Positions 38,159 through 48,168 are shown, counted from the first letter of the stretch. The stretch is DNA of 64,000 nucleotides from an uncultured Rhizobiaceae group bacterium (GCA_938010435.1 CALLUS010000018.1:33770-97769); one strand, 5' to 3'. The notes: generated by a model not told the origin, from the letters alone. Numbers and translations: made by a program.

Positions 38159-39450
38159 AGTCGGATTCTATCACTCACCGTTTCTTTGGTAGATTTCCAC
38201 AAAAATGCAAATGATTGAAACCCTTCTTCTGTAATTTGGTCGGTGTCCAATGCATGAACCACACGCTCCAGCATCGCAACCAATTCTGTTTCCATTTCAT
38301 CCAGTTCAGATCGCATATTTGCTGCTCTAGCGCGTTGGGCAATATCGAGTAACTGATCATTATATTTGTCACCCGTATTCTTCGCACGGGATTTCATGTT
38401 CCGGCGTAAAGCCAAAAGTGCTGAGAACAACATAGCAAATATTGTTACAACCAAAGCCATTGGCTCCGCATTTTCTTGCAAGAAAGACGGTTGATCACGA
38501 TCAAAATAACGTGCTGCACCCACATGAAGCCCAAGACCTGTCACGGCGCTATCACGCGGATTAGTGATGCGTGACGACAATGGCATACGGATCAGAAGAT
38601 CAAGGCGGTTCTCAAAGATCACTCGCACCAATTCATGAATAGCATCTTCATCCACATGGGCACCCGCAACCAACACGCGCTTTAAGCTTGGAACTGTCAC
38701 ATCTTCATTAGGCAAAGGAAGTCGACCATCAAACGCACCTTTTACAACGGTTACGGGGTCGAGATATGGACGCTTCAATTTCATCGCGTCAGCTTGATCA
38801 ATAGGCAGAAATTTTAATTTGATACCCCTTAGTCCAGCTTCGCCGATAAACGACAAAAGAAACGGGTCACGCAGAGAAGACTGAAGAAAAATGGCATTTG
38901 CTTTGCCACTCAAAAACAGGTCACGCGCTTTTTCATTTTCAACTGCAAGCGTACGCAACGTTTCTGGTGCAACCTTATAGTGATCGATCACCGCCCAAAA
39001 GGATCGGTTTTCTGAAGTGCCTGATGGAGGAATAGCAACAGGACTTGTCGGCAGATCATTCACAGTGTCGTAAGATTCTCTGCCATCACGACGTCCCCAT
39101 TCATCCCGGGCCACGAGCAAAAAATAATCTTCAAACAGCTCAGTCACCAAATTAATGTCGGTATAGGCTGGGGTGTTGGCTTCAATCGTTGCCAAATCAA
39201 CCAATCGACGGCTAATTTTTGCAGTGCTTTCAGATGAATTAGGGCTGGTGACAACCTTCAAACGCACAGTTTTGCTATGGCGATCCAACACCTGTGAAAT
39301 TTCTTGCATCAATTGATAAGTATCGCTGTCACGCGTACCAGCTGAAACCGTTAGAACAACAGGTTCAACATTACGTTCATAGACATACCAATAGCCGAAA
39401 ACGCCCACGGCTGCGATCAGTGCAAATACTGATGTATAGATCCAGCGCAT
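38149..39450 (-). CDS. TAXI family TRAP-type solute-binding protein, membrane-anchored
   Basis: 433 aa. An N-terminal helix (WIYTSVFALIAAVGVFGYW) is followed by a periplasmic type II binding fold, LTVSAGTRDSDTYQLMQEI, characteristic of the TAXI group. A second helix near residue 330 (ALVVTIFAMLFSALLALR) precedes a cytoplasmic tail of about 90 charged, helical residues. Normal TAXI binding proteins end before this, so this is the long two-helix variant. No TRAP permease gene is adjacent. It may be a sensor of ligand rather than a transport subunit. The ATG at 39450 has GGGGAAG eight bases upstream; 39456 is an alternative. Confidence 0.78.
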   Translation of the reverse strand: MRWIYTSVFALIAAVGVFGYWYVYERNVEPVVLTVSAGTRDSDTYQLMQEISQVLDRHSKTVRLKVVTSPNSSESTAKISRRLVDLATIEANTPAYTDINLVTELFEDYFLLVARDEWGRRDGRESYDTVNDLPTSPVAIPPSGTSENRSFWAVIDHYKVAPETLRTLAVENEKARDLFLSGKANAIFLQSSLRDPFLLSFIGEAGLRGIKLKFLPIDQADAMKLKRPYLDPVTVVKGAFDGRLPLPNEDVTVPSLKRVLVAGAHVDEDAIHELVRVIFENRLDLLIRMPLSSRITNPRDSAVTGLGLHVGAARYFDRDQPSFLQENAEPMALVVTIFAMLFSALLALRRNMKSRAKNTGDKYNDQLLDIAQRARAANMRSELDEMETELVAMLERVVHALDTDQITEEGFQSFAFLWKSTKETVSDRIRLYS

Positions 39451-39563
39451 AAGCATCTCTTCCCCAGCCGCTCACATCAAACAGATGCGCCAACTCAACC
39501 CCCTCAATTGGTTCGCAGCAAAGCAAACGACAAAGACAAGCGCAAGTTGGTTATGCGGTGAGC

Positions 39564-40814
39564 TTAAACTTTTAGATTACGCTTACGCGCCGCCAATGTA
39601 CGTAGGCGCAATGCATTCAATTGAATAAAGCCATGGGCATCTTCTTGGTCATAAGCGCCAGCGTCATCTTCAAAAGTAACAAGCTCTTCTGAATACAAGG
39701 AAGCAAGGCTTGAACGGCCAGTGACCATAACGTTGCCCTTGTAAAGTTTAAGGTTGACCTCACCTTCCACATGTTCTTGGGAATGATCAATAGCCGCCTG
39801 CAACATTTCGCGTTCTGGAGAATACCAAAATCCATTGTAAATAAGTTCCGCATAGCGTGGCATCAACTCATCTTTCAAATGCGCAGCCCCCCGGTCCAAC
39901 GTGATAGATTCCATGGCCCGATGTGCTGTCAGCAGGATTGTTCCCCCTGGGGTTTCATAAACACCGCGAGATTTCATGCCAACAAAACGATTCTCGACAA
40001 GATCAAGACGCCCAATACCATTATCACGACCCAACTCGTTCAACTTCGTAAAAAGTTCAGCAGCGCTCATACGTTTCCCGTTGATAGAAACCGGATCACC
40101 TTTCTCAAAACCAACGGTGATATCGGTCGCTTTGTCAGGTGCGTTTTGAGGGTCGATTGTACGCATGTAAACATATTCAGGAGATTCAACTGCCGGATCT
40201 TCCAGAACTTTTCCTTCAGAAGACGAATGCAACAAATTGGCATCAACTGAAAACGGTGCTTCACCCTGCTTGTCTTTGGCCACGTGTATTTGGTGTGATT
40301 CAGCAAATTCAATCAAATCGGTCCGAGATTTGAATTCCCATTCACGCCAAGGGGCAATTACTTTAATATCCGGGTTCAGCGCATAAGCTGCCAGTTCAAA
40401 ACGGACCTGATCATTGCCTTTGCCCGTAGCACCATGGGCAATTGCATCCGCTCCGGTTTCTTCCGCAATTTCAACCAAACGTTTTGAAATCAACGGTCGC
40501 GCAATAGATGTGCCAAGAAGATAAATTCCTTCATAAGCAGCATTGGCACGAAACATTGGGAAAACGAAATCCGCAATAAATTCTTCGCGCACATCTTCGA
40601 TGTAGATTTCGTTGATACCCAAATTTTCTGCTTTGCGGCGAGCTTCTTCAAGTTCAGCACCGCCAGCAATTTCACTTTGACCAAGGTCAGCCGTGAATGT
40701 AACCACTTCCGCATCGTATTCGGTCTGCAGCCATTTCAAAATAATCGATGTATCGAGGCCGCCCGAATAAGCCAGTACAACTTTTTTGACATCACCCTTT
40801 TTGATTTTAGACAT
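39564..40814 (-). CDS. argG: Argininosuccinate synthase
   Basis: ATP-dependent joining of citrulline and aspartate in arginine synthesis. 416 aa, normal length for type I enzymes. [18 protein letters not shown] is the PP-loop; [13 protein letters not shown] binds citrulline and aspartate; [24 protein letters not shown] (here as HVAKDKQG then [12 protein letters not shown]) and [18 protein letters not shown] follow. It is preceded on the same strand by the PAP2 gene with a 94-base gap. Monocistronic transcription is likely. Confidence 0.97.
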   Translation of the reverse strand: MSKIKKGDVKKVVLAYSGGLDTSIILKWLQTEYDAEVVTFTADLGQSEIAGGAELEEARRKAENLGINEIYIEDVREEFIADFVFPMFRANAAYEGIYLLGTSIARPLISKRLVEIAEETGADAIAHGATGKGNDQVRFELAAYALNPDIKVIAPWREWEFKSRTDLIEFAESHQIHVAKDKQGEAPFSVDANLLHSSSEGKVLEDPAVESPEYVYMRTIDPQNAPDKATDITVGFEKGDPVSINGKRMSAAELFTKLNELGRDNGIGRLDLVENRFVGMKSRGVYETPGGTILLTAHRAMESITLDRGAAHLKDELMPRYAELIYNGFWYSPEREMLQAAIDHSQEHVEGEVNLKLYKGNVMVTGRSSLASLYSEELVTFEDDAGAYDQEDAHGFIQLNALRLRTLAARKRNLKV

Positions 40815-40908
40815 GATTTCTTCTATCCATTTTTGCGCAACGGCATCTTGCGTCAGCAGATCAATATTTGCGCCGCACTTTAGTTAGATCGCGCCGTTTC
40901 ACAAGGTA

Positions 40909-41709
40909 CTAACCAAAGAGTTTTGCGAGATATCGAGAAACAAAACGGGTTCGAACGAACCAACAAGCAATTGCGATTGAGGTAAGAGCAATCATTCCAG
41001 ACATAACCACATCTGAAAAATAATGTGCGCCAAACATGACCCAGCTTAACGAAACATAGATAGCCAAACAAGCAATCACAATAATTCCGATCGCTCGGTA
41101 TTTGTGGGGCAAAAACAACACGATCCAAAACAACCAGAATGCCGCGGTTGCTTCACCGGAAACGAACGAACAATTGGTATCGCAATGCATGCTGATATCA
41201 CCGGGAGAAACGTAGGGTAGTTTTGAACCGAAATCGAACGTTGTATAAGGGCGTGGACGACCCCAATATTCTTTCAGGATGACATTGGTGATAAGAGCTG
41301 GCCCGATCAGATATGAAACCACCCCGGTGAGCGGAGCTTTGATCCCATGCAATTGTGTTAAGTCTTTATTCCAAACTAGCCAGAAACACCAAAAAAAAGC
41401 TCCAATGGCAATAAAACTTATAAACCACCAAATAGCCATACGTATAAATTCGAGCGCATAATTTTGCGACAGCAAGAACTTTCCGCAACGTGGCGAATAT
41501 TTATTAAAGCCGGGACCATTTGGTCCCAACCAGCAGGTCATCTTTTCGAAGAAAATCGCACTCACTGCGACGTCAAACTCAGGCAAAGCACGTAAAATGA
41601 AAAGAACCACAAAACTCAACCCGATCAACACCACTGACCATACGCCCGCTCGGCGAGGTCTAGGATCTATGATAGCTTTGGCAGATTCTTTAAATAACAT
41701 TCGTCTCAT
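40909..41709 (-). CDS. PAP2 family phosphatase with altered active-site motifs
   Basis: 266 aa inner-membrane protein with about six helices. The PAP2 motifs are all placed normally: motif 1 KEYWGRPRP (K146 to P154), motif 2 CSFVSGEATAAFW (SGE 184-186), motif 3 SWVMFGAHYFSD (S222, H229, D233). Two key positions differ from consensus: the motif 2 PSGH histidine is Glu, and the motif 3 arginine (SR) is Trp. I recall alphaproteobacterial PAP2 proteins with SGEA, so this may be a subfamily with its own chemistry rather than a dead copy. Lipid phosphatases of this kind act on lipid A, phosphatidylglycerophosphate or undecaprenyl pyrophosphate. Confidence 0.82.
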   Translation of the reverse strand: MRRMLFKESAKAIIDPRPRRAGVWSVVLIGLSFVVLFILRALPEFDVAVSAIFFEKMTCWLGPNGPGFNKYSPRCGKFLLSQNYALEFIRMAIWWFISFIAIGAFFWCFWLVWNKDLTQLHGIKAPLTGVVSYLIGPALITNVILKEYWGRPRPYTTFDFGSKLPYVSPGDISMHCDTNCSFVSGEATAAFWLFWIVLFLPHKYRAIGIIVIACLAIYVSLSWVMFGAHYFSDVVMSGMIALTSIAIACWFVRTRFVSRYLAKLFG

Positions 41710-41776
41710 ATAGCGGGTGTTCCATGAACATCAATCAGGATAATCTACAGTTCACGAACATCAGAAATGTTGCACT

Positions 41777-42418
41777 ATGAACTTTTTGCCGTCACTGCCC
41801 ATCATATTTGCATTCTCAGCAGCATCAGTTTTGTTGGCGGCAACTCCAGGGCCAGACATGACTTTGATGTTAGGACGCACTTTATCCAATGGCCGACAAG
41901 CAGGGCTTTCTGTTTTGCTGGGAACGGTAACAGGTTGCTTTATGCACACCATATTCGCGGTCATAGGCATTTCCGCCATTCTGGCCGCATCAACAACCGC
42001 ATTTCTTGTTTTGAAAATCTGTGGCGCCCTTTATTTGTTGTGGTTGGCATTTACAGCAATTTTTAAAGGCTCAACTTTTCGTTTGAATAGAGAGAAATCA
42101 TCACACACAGGTTTCTGGAATAATTTTTTCACTGGGCTGAGCGTAAATATTCTTAACCCCAAAGTTGTGATTTTCTTCCTAACATTCTTGCCCCAATTTG
42201 TCTCCGTGACTGATCCTTATGCCTGGCAAAAAATGTTGTTCCTTGGTCTTTTGCTGAACACAATTGCAACGCCCATCAGCGCTATGATTGTTATCACTGC
42301 AAATAGCTTTGCCAAAACATTAAAAGTAAACCCAAAAATCAACCGTATGATCGACTATCTATTCGGTACGGTGTTTACTGTTTTCGCCGTCAAAATTTTA
42401 CTCACAGAGGGGAAATAA
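41777..42418 (+). CDS. LysE family exporter, copy 1
   Basis: 213 aa inner-membrane exporter with six predicted helices. Family marks: LLAATPGPDMTLMLGRTLSNG in helix 1 and loop (given as AATPGPDMTLMLGRTLS), KICGALYLLWLAFTA, and GLSVNILNPKVVIFFLTFLPQFV. Such proteins export amino acids or homoserine lactone-like compounds; substrate cannot be assigned. The stop overlaps the next start (TAATG), and the next gene is a paralog, so the two may form one operon and perhaps a heteromeric exporter. Confidence 0.88.
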   Translation: MNFLPSLPIIFAFSAASVLLAATPGPDMTLMLGRTLSNGRQAGLSVLLGTVTGCFMHTIFAVIGISAILAASTTAFLVLKICGALYLLWLAFTAIFKGSTFRLNREKSSHTGFWNNFFTGLSVNILNPKVVIFFLTFLPQFVSVTDPYAWQKMLFLGLLLNTIATPISAMIVITANSFAKTLKVNPKINRMIDYLFGTVFTVFAVKILLTEGK

Positions 42419-43035
42419 TGAACCTCGAGACAATCCTACCAATTCTCATCGCGTTCTTTGTTGTCACTGTTTCCCCTGGGCCAGCCAACATAGCTGTAGC
42501 TTCAGTTGCCATGGACACCGGACGGAAAACAGGATTGCAGTTCGCATTAGGTTTGTCGGTCGGTCTTGCCTTCTGGGGGCTTTTTGCAGCAACTGGCCTT
42601 GGAGTGCTGTTGCAAGCTTCTGAACTCGCTTTGCTCACATTGAAACTCCTCGGCGGGTTGTATCTACTTTGGCTCGCCTATCAGACTGCCAAATCTGCAG
42701 CGAAGCCCGTGAGTCCAAATCAAAGATTTGGAAAAGGAGGAAACTGGTTTCTGCGAGGTTTAGTTCTCAATCTTTCAAACCCTAAAGCTGTCGTGGCTTG
42801 GATGGCGGCATTGTCTACCGGCATGGCTGTTGGAGACAACACGCATCAACTCATCGTAGCAACATTAATTTGTATGCTGATTGGCGTTTTAAACTATTCC
42901 ATACACGCTCTTGCTTTTTCATTTTCAGGCATGAGGAAGACTTATCAGCGCTTCCGCAGATGGTTTGAAAGCACAATTGCGGGTTTGTTCACTTTAGCAG
43001 GTTTCAGTTTGCTCAAATCCGCATTCTCCCGCTAG
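42418..43035 (+). CDS. LysE family exporter, copy 2
   Basis: 205 aa, six-helix LysE protein. Marks: FVVTVSPGPANIAVASVAMD, LKLLGGLYLLWLAYQTAKSA and GLVLNLSNPKAVVAWMAALST. It is clearly paralogous to the preceding gene with diverged loops. The ATG shares one base with the preceding stop. It converges with acs, with 73 bases between. Confidence 0.88.
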   Translation: MNLETILPILIAFFVVTVSPGPANIAVASVAMDTGRKTGLQFALGLSVGLAFWGLFAATGLGVLLQASELALLTLKLLGGLYLLWLAYQTAKSAAKPVSPNQRFGKGGNWFLRGLVLNLSNPKAVVAWMAALSTGMAVGDNTHQLIVATLICMLIGVLNYSIHALAFSFSGMRKTYQRFRRWFESTIAGLFTLAGFSLLKSAFSR

Positions 43036-43108
43036 ATATTTTGTCAATTTTAAATGAAAAAGGCAGCCCTCTCGAACCACCTTTTCGAAAAACCCTATTC
43101 CGACCTGT

Positions 43109-45064
43109 TTAACTTTGGCGGTTTTGCCTATTTTCAATCAAGTCTTCGACCACGGCTGGGTCAGCTAATGTCGATGTATCACCCAGTGAACCAAAATCAT
43201 CTTCTGCAATTTTGCGCAGAATTCGACGCATAATTTTTCCAGAACGGGTTTTTGGCAATCCCGGAGAAAATTGAATTGCATCCGGTGAAGCAATCGGGCC
43301 GATTTCAGAACGCACATGATTGCGCAGTTCTTTTTTAAGTTCGTCTGTTGATTCCACACCGTTCATCAAAGTCACATAGCAATAAATACCTTGTCCTTTA
43401 ATGTCGTGAGGGTAACCCACCACAGCAGCTTCAGATACCGCATCATGCAGCACCAACGCAGATTCAACTTCCGCAGTGCCCATACGGTGACCAGACACAT
43501 TGATCACATCGTCCACACGTCCAGTGATCCAATAATAACCATCTTCATCGCGACGACAGCCATCACCCGTAAAATACTTACCTTTGTAAGTCGAAAAATA
43601 TGTCTGAACGAAACGTTCATGATCACCATAAACGGTACGCATCTGGCCAGGCCAAGATGCAGTGATACAAAGGTTTCCATCAGTCGCGCCTTCCAACACT
43701 TCACCCTCATTGTCTACCAATTCAGGCTGCACACCGAAGAACGGAACTGTCGCTGAACCCGGTTTCAACGCAATGGCACCCGGCAACGGCGTAATCATGT
43801 GGCCACCCGTTTCCGTTTGCCACCAAGTATCCACGATCGGACAACGACTGTCGCCGACAACTTTATGATACCATTCCCATGCTTCCGGATTGATGGGTTC
43901 ACCCACTGTGCCCAACAAACGCAAAGATGAACGCGACGTTGACATCACAGGGTCGTTGCCATGCTGCATCAAAGCACGAATAGCGGTAGGCGCAGTATAG
44001 AATGTGTTGACCTGATGCTTGTCGCACACCTGCCAGAAGCGGGAATTGTCGGGATAATTCGGCACACCTTCAAACATCAAAGTGGTCGCGCCATTGGCGA
44101 GAGGTCCATAGACGATGTAACTGTGGCCCGTGACCCAACCCACATCGGCCGTGCACCAATAGATATCACCATCATGATAATCGAATACATATTGATGGGT
44201 CATCGCTGCCCAAACGAGATACCCGCCTGTGGTGTGCAAAACACCTTTTGGCTGGCCTGTTGACCCGGACGTATAAAGAATAAACAGCGGGTCTTCCGCA
44301 TTCATAGGTTCTGGATCGCACTCGGCAGATACCGCTTCTGTTGCTTCATGATACCAAACATCACGGCCCGGTTCCCAATCAATGACCCCGCCTGTGCGCT
44401 TCACAACAAAAACATTTTCCACATAACCGCCCTGCGTGGCAGCAATTTGAATTGAGGCGTCCACATTGGCTTTCAGAGGAATAGACTTACCACCACGCAG
44501 ACCTTCATCCGCTGTGACCACAAAAGTGGATTCACAATCAACAATACGCTGAGCCAAGGCATCAGGTGAAAACCCGCCAAACACGATCGAATGAACAGCA
44601 CCAATACGCGTACACGCCAACATGGCGTAAGCTGCTTCCGGGATCATCGGCATATAAAGTGTAACGCGGTCACCCTTCTTAACACCATTTTCTTTCATGG
44701 CATTAGCAAGGCGACACACATGTTCGTGCAGTTGATTATATGTGATCTTAGAATCATCAGATGGGTCGTCGCCTTCCCAAATAATTGCGACCTGATCTCC
44801 TCGTTTAGCCAAATGACGGTCAATACAATTGGCAGAAACATTCAGCACGCCATCTTCGAACCACTTGATCGAAACGTCCGGATATTCGTAGGTCCAATTG
44901 CCCGCCTTCGTATAAGGCTTCATCCAGTCAAGGCGTTTTGCTTCTTCCATCCAAAAGGTATCAGGGTCGTTGACACTTTGGGCATACATGGATTTGTATT
45001 TTGCATTATCAGCGTGTGCATTAGTAGCCACATCTACTGGCACTTCGTAAATTTTATCATCCAT
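43109..45064 (-). CDS. acs: Acetyl-CoA synthetase
   Basis: Activates acetate to acetyl-CoA through acetyl-AMP. 651 aa, the classical length. Seen: [15 protein letters not shown] (ATP-binding P-loop), [29 protein letters not shown] and [12 protein letters not shown]610 is the catalytic and acetylatable lysine. GGGAGG precedes the ATG at 45064; the 34 extra codons upstream are not needed. The 257 bases upstream to the M15 gene hold no other gene. Likely expressed under low sugar, as in other bacteria. Confidence 0.97.
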   Translation of the reverse strand: MDDKIYEVPVDVATNAHADNAKYKSMYAQSVNDPDTFWMEEAKRLDWMKPYTKAGNWTYEYPDVSIKWFEDGVLNVSANCIDRHLAKRGDQVAIIWEGDDPSDDSKITYNQLHEHVCRLANAMKENGVKKGDRVTLYMPMIPEAAYAMLACTRIGAVHSIVFGGFSPDALAQRIVDCESTFVVTADEGLRGGKSIPLKANVDASIQIAATQGGYVENVFVVKRTGGVIDWEPGRDVWYHEATEAVSAECDPEPMNAEDPLFILYTSGSTGQPKGVLHTTGGYLVWAAMTHQYVFDYHDGDIYWCTADVGWVTGHSYIVYGPLANGATTLMFEGVPNYPDNSRFWQVCDKHQVNTFYTAPTAIRALMQHGNDPVMSTSRSSLRLLGTVGEPINPEAWEWYHKVVGDSRCPIVDTWWQTETGGHMITPLPGAIALKPGSATVPFFGVQPELVDNEGEVLEGATDGNLCITASWPGQMRTVYGDHERFVQTYFSTYKGKYFTGDGCRRDEDGYYWITGRVDDVINVSGHRMGTAEVESALVLHDAVSEAAVVGYPHDIKGQGIYCYVTLMNGVESTDELKKELRNHVRSEIGPIASPDAIQFSPGLPKTRSGKIMRRILRKIAEDDFGSLGDTSTLADPAVVEDLIENRQNRQS

Positions 45065-45321
45065 AATTTGGACCTCCCAACATTTGAAAGCTATGCTTTC
45101 CAGTTCTTCTACATGTTGTCTTACACATGCGCCAAAATCCAGTCCATTAGACTTGAGTAAGGGCACGAGCTAACCAATGGTCCGCCACGTTATGCTTAAC
45201 AATTAACGAACGTCGGGGAAATTTCACCTTTTGCCGGCCACATTTGATATCTAGTGAACTTGGAAATTAGGGAAGCCGACCTCGCCATTCGGGCGACATC
45301 CCAAAACAGGGACATTTTCAA

Positions 45322-45852
45322 ATGAATAATATTTTAAAGCGCGGCACGCAGGCCGTGGCAATACTGCTATGCTTTTTTATAGGGACCACATCTTTATCTG
45401 GTCAAACATTTGCAGCCAAGAAATCAGCCGTTACCAAAAAACAAGCCAAGAAATCTGCTCGTAAGATCATTCGAAAAACGCGGGTCAGCAAAAGTAAGAA
45501 AAGGCGTACACGCAAACGTAAGTCTGCCTACGTAGGTCGCAAAATCAGACGCATATCTTTGAATGCCCCGTGGAAATGTGTACCCGGTCGATTGAAATCT
45601 GTAATAGGCCAAGTATCGCGAAAATTCGGTCCTGTTGTCATCAACAGCACCCATCGAAGCCGCCGTCGCAACCGGCTTGTTGGTGGCAAGAGAAGATCAT
45701 ACCACATTGGTTGTCGTGCGGTGGATTTTCGTGTCCGTGGCAGAACAAGAGGCTTGACCCGATGGCTTGCACGCCATCCGAAAGTGGGCGGTTTCAAGCG
45801 CTACCGCACTGGTTTTTATCACATTGATACCGGCCCCAAGCGAACCTGGTAA
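45322..45852 (+). CDS. DUF882/peptidase M15-like protein with basic linker, secreted
   Basis: 176 aa. Signal peptide (about 1-32), then a lysine/arginine-rich linker of about 45 residues (KKSAVTKKQAKKSARK and SKSKKRRTRKRK), then a D-Ala-D-Ala carboxypeptidase-like domain: STHRSRRRNRLVGGKRRSYH, CRAVDFRV and TGFYHIDTGP. The histidine of SYH, the aspartate of AVD and the histidine of YHID are the M15 zinc ligands. The basic linker probably binds acidic cell-wall or outer-membrane polymers. A paralog without the linker lies 1.1 kb downstream (46432). Function in peptidoglycan trimming is inferred. Confidence 0.82.
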   Translation: MNNILKRGTQAVAILLCFFIGTTSLSGQTFAAKKSAVTKKQAKKSARKIIRKTRVSKSKKRRTRKRKSAYVGRKIRRISLNAPWKCVPGRLKSVIGQVSRKFGPVVINSTHRSRRRNRLVGGKRRSYHIGCRAVDFRVRGRTRGLTRWLARHPKVGGFKRYRTGFYHIDTGPKRTW

Positions 45853-45866
45853 GCAGGTTCACTTGG
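45836..45866. repeat. Hairpin across the stop codon between convergent genes
   Basis: CCAAG-C-GAACCTG (45836-45848) pairs with CAGGTTC-A-CTTGG (45854-45866), one mismatch, five-base loop that contains the TAA stop. No T run follows on either strand, so it is not a standard terminator, though it could stop or stabilise both transcripts. Confidence 0.5.
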
Positions 45867-45869
45867 CAA

Positions 45870-46292
45870 TCAGAAAAATCCAAACCAGCCTAGAATTATG
45901 CCCTGCGCCAACATCACTGCTAAATAGTGACCAGAGTCAATTACCGTTAAAGCCCACGGTTTAAATTGAAACCGGTGATTGACACTCATGGTCGTAACGA
46001 CAAATCCTATCCAAATAAGAAACGCCGTCAAAACGCCATCCATAATTGTAATATCTGTGCCGCCAGCATGAAAGATCACGCCACTCAATACAATGGCCAT
46101 CACCAAGTGACATACAGCAGCAACAATATAAATGATCGGAGTGTCATTAGCTTCGATAGATTCAATCTGCTCATCACTAAATCCATTTGCAGCGATCCAC
46201 GGCTTGGCCAATCCGCTATACCAACCAGCACCGATTGCCATAGATACGAGCGTTGATATTCCAATTGCGATCCAGTTGAGATTGTCAAACAT
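45870..46292 (-). CDS. DUF1761 family membrane protein
   Basis: 140 aa with four predicted helices. N terminus MFDNLNWIAIGISTLVSM, then GAGWYSGLAKPWIAANGF, which is the DUF1761 mark (GxxWYSxxxFxxxW-like), and VVTTMSVNHRFQFKPWALTVIDSGHYLA at the C-terminal side (shown to HRFQFKPWAL). GGAGG lies at good distance before the ATG at 46292; the ORF could start earlier but without a site. Function unknown. It sits in opposite orientation between the two M15-like genes. Confidence 0.8.
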   Translation of the reverse strand: MFDNLNWIAIGISTLVSMAIGAGWYSGLAKPWIAANGFSDEQIESIEANDTPIIYIVAAVCHLVMAIVLSGVIFHAGGTDITIMDGVLTAFLIWIGFVVTTMSVNHRFQFKPWALTVIDSGHYLAVMLAQGIILGWFGFF

Positions 46293-46431
46293 GAGTGCCT
46301 CCATTCGTTGAAACATCTCTATATTAACCAAACTTTCTCATCAATTTTAAGCAGTTTTTTGAGAAACTGTTCATCAAGAATGCGGCCCACCCAACGCCAA
46401 CATCATTTTTCCAGATGAGCAGGACAGTTTC

Positions 46432-46860
46432 ATGTTCAAACGAAAATCAAGCTTACGTTCCGCAGCCTTGCTTATAGCAATGGCTTTCACACTGACGTCT
46501 TGCGCAAGCTGGCCTGGCCTCTACCGCATTGGCGGTGAAGGTGAAGTCATTTATCAAAAGACATCGTGGTGTGTACCGTGGAGTTTGAAACGGGTTTTAC
46601 GCCGTGTGGCCCATCACTATGGCGATGTAATTGTATTTTCCACTTGGCGCAGTCCATGGCACAACCGCAAAGTCGGCGGAGCCAGCAGCTCGTATCACAA
46701 GACATGTCAGGCGGTGGATTTCAAAGTGCGCGGCGCTAATATGTCTAAAGTGTATGCTTATGTGAAAAAACAAAGTGCGGTCGGTGGTCATAAACTTTAT
46801 GCTGCAAAACGTGGCGGCCATATTCACATCGACACCGGTCCGCGCCGGACTTGGAGATAG
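46432..46860 (+). CDS. DUF882/peptidase M15-like lipoprotein
   Basis: 142 aa. Signal peptide with lipobox LTSC (cysteine near residue 24), so probably a lipoprotein. The domain shows FSTWRSPWHNRKVGGASSSYH, CQAVDFKVRG and GGHIHIDTGPRRTW, with the same His-Asp-His zinc ligands as the 45322 gene. The two proteins share a block of about 90 residues including the end GPxRTW, so they are a local duplication that has diverged in export and anchoring. Peptidoglycan carboxypeptidase activity is inferred from the motif. Confidence 0.85.
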   Translation: MFKRKSSLRSAALLIAMAFTLTSCASWPGLYRIGGEGEVIYQKTSWCVPWSLKRVLRRVAHHYGDVIVFSTWRSPWHNRKVGGASSSYHKTCQAVDFKVRGANMSKVYAYVKKQSAVGGHKLYAAKRGGHIHIDTGPRRTWR

Positions 46861-46864
46861 TGAA

Positions 46865-48061
46865 TTAACTTGCCCAAGCACCCTCGAGCCAGCACACGGA
46901 GCTGACACCTGCCAAACGCGCTTGTCGTTGAAGTTCTGAATCCAAACGTGCTCTACGCGCATCGCTCATTTTGCATTTTGGTTCCAACCACAGACGCTTT
47001 ACTTCCAGACAATCTTCTTTTCTTTTGGCACGCATATCAATGCGACCAATGAGCTGATCACCTTCTAACAAGGGAAAAACATAATATCCCCAAATGCGCT
47101 TTTCTTCAGGTACGTAGATTTCTATGCGATAATCAAATCCAAACAGCCACGACAAACGATTGCGATCACGAATAACGGGATCAAAAGGGGAGAGAGTACG
47201 AACTCGCTTTGGTATCTTTGGAAGGTTGGCCACAATGGATTCAATATCTGCTCGTGCAGTAAATGTTTTTTTGGGGGTTCCCTTAACTCCAGCAACCTCA
47301 ACTGTAGTCAACGTATTATTGCCTTGATGAACAATCCAATCAGTCACTTCACGGATCGACAACAAATCCCAATATTTTGCAATATCTTTGGCCGTGCCAA
47401 AACCCAAGCGGTCCAGCGCAGAGCGGCATGCCCAATCCACAAACTCATCCTGACTCACCTGATGATTCAATTGATGTTCAGGCACCACACGGTGGGATAG
47501 ATCATAGACTTTTTGAAATCCTTCTCGCGCAGCAATACAAATGTCTCCTGTGCGCCATAGAAATTCCAGCGCAGCTTTCCCATCGTGCCATTGCCACATA
47601 TCAAGTTTCACACCCTTGGGTTTTTCCAAGTCACGCGAACGTAAGCTACCGCTCTCTTCCATCCGTTGCAGCAAATCTTGACATCGATCTTTATATCCCG
47701 GGCCCTGCCACTTGTGATATTTACCTTCCAGACTTTCTCGATCACGCTCAAATTTGTGGCGCCATAAGTGGAAAAACTCCATGGGGATAACCGACGCATC
47801 ATGGGTCCAATTTTCAAAAAGTCTCTTTTCTTTCTCAATGAGAAGAGACAAATGCTTTGGCCTGTAAGTCTGATTACGCGCAAACAAAGTCATGTGTTGT
47901 GCACGTTCCACCCATTGGATGGAATCCACTTGAACAAAGCCCAGCTGCACGATTAGGTCATACAAATCATCAGAAGATAACTTTTTGTTGGGCTCTCGTG
48001 TTAGCCCCTGCAAATGCAGAATGATTTGTCGCGCTTGTTGATTGGTAATCTGGATGTTCAT
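46865..48061 (-). CDS. YcaQ/AlkX-type winged-helix DNA glycosylase family protein
   Basis: 398 aa, HTH_42 (DUF1006) family. It begins QITNQQARQIILHLQGL and has LGFVQVDSIQWVERAQHMTLFAR, the winged-helix segment with the QxD motif that holds the catalytic residues of the interstrand-crosslink glycosylase YcaQ. The centre has LFENWTHDASVIPMEFF and the end RIDMRAKRKEDCLEVKRLWLE. It is likely to unhook alkylated bases or crosslinks in DNA. The ATG at 48061 is one codon after a TTG. It converges with the M15 lipoprotein four bases away. Confidence 0.85.
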   Translation of the reverse strand: MNIQITNQQARQIILHLQGLTREPNKKLSSDDLYDLIVQLGFVQVDSIQWVERAQHMTLFARNQTYRPKHLSLLIEKEKRLFENWTHDASVIPMEFFHLWRHKFERDRESLEGKYHKWQGPGYKDRCQDLLQRMEESGSLRSRDLEKPKGVKLDMWQWHDGKAALEFLWRTGDICIAAREGFQKVYDLSHRVVPEHQLNHQVSQDEFVDWACRSALDRLGFGTAKDIAKYWDLLSIREVTDWIVHQGNNTLTTVEVAGVKGTPKKTFTARADIESIVANLPKIPKRVRTLSPFDPVIRDRNRLSWLFGFDYRIEIYVPEEKRIWGYYVFPLLEGDQLIGRIDMRAKRKEDCLEVKRLWLEPKCKMSDARRARLDSELQRQARLAGVSSVCWLEGAWAS

Positions 48062-48168
48062 CAAAGAACGATGGCTGTTTCAACACCTATTTTGCAAGCT
48101 CACTTTAACGTTTTTGTGCTGACCTCAATTTGATTTTGCGTGATTCAAAACACGTGTCAGGGTAGGTT

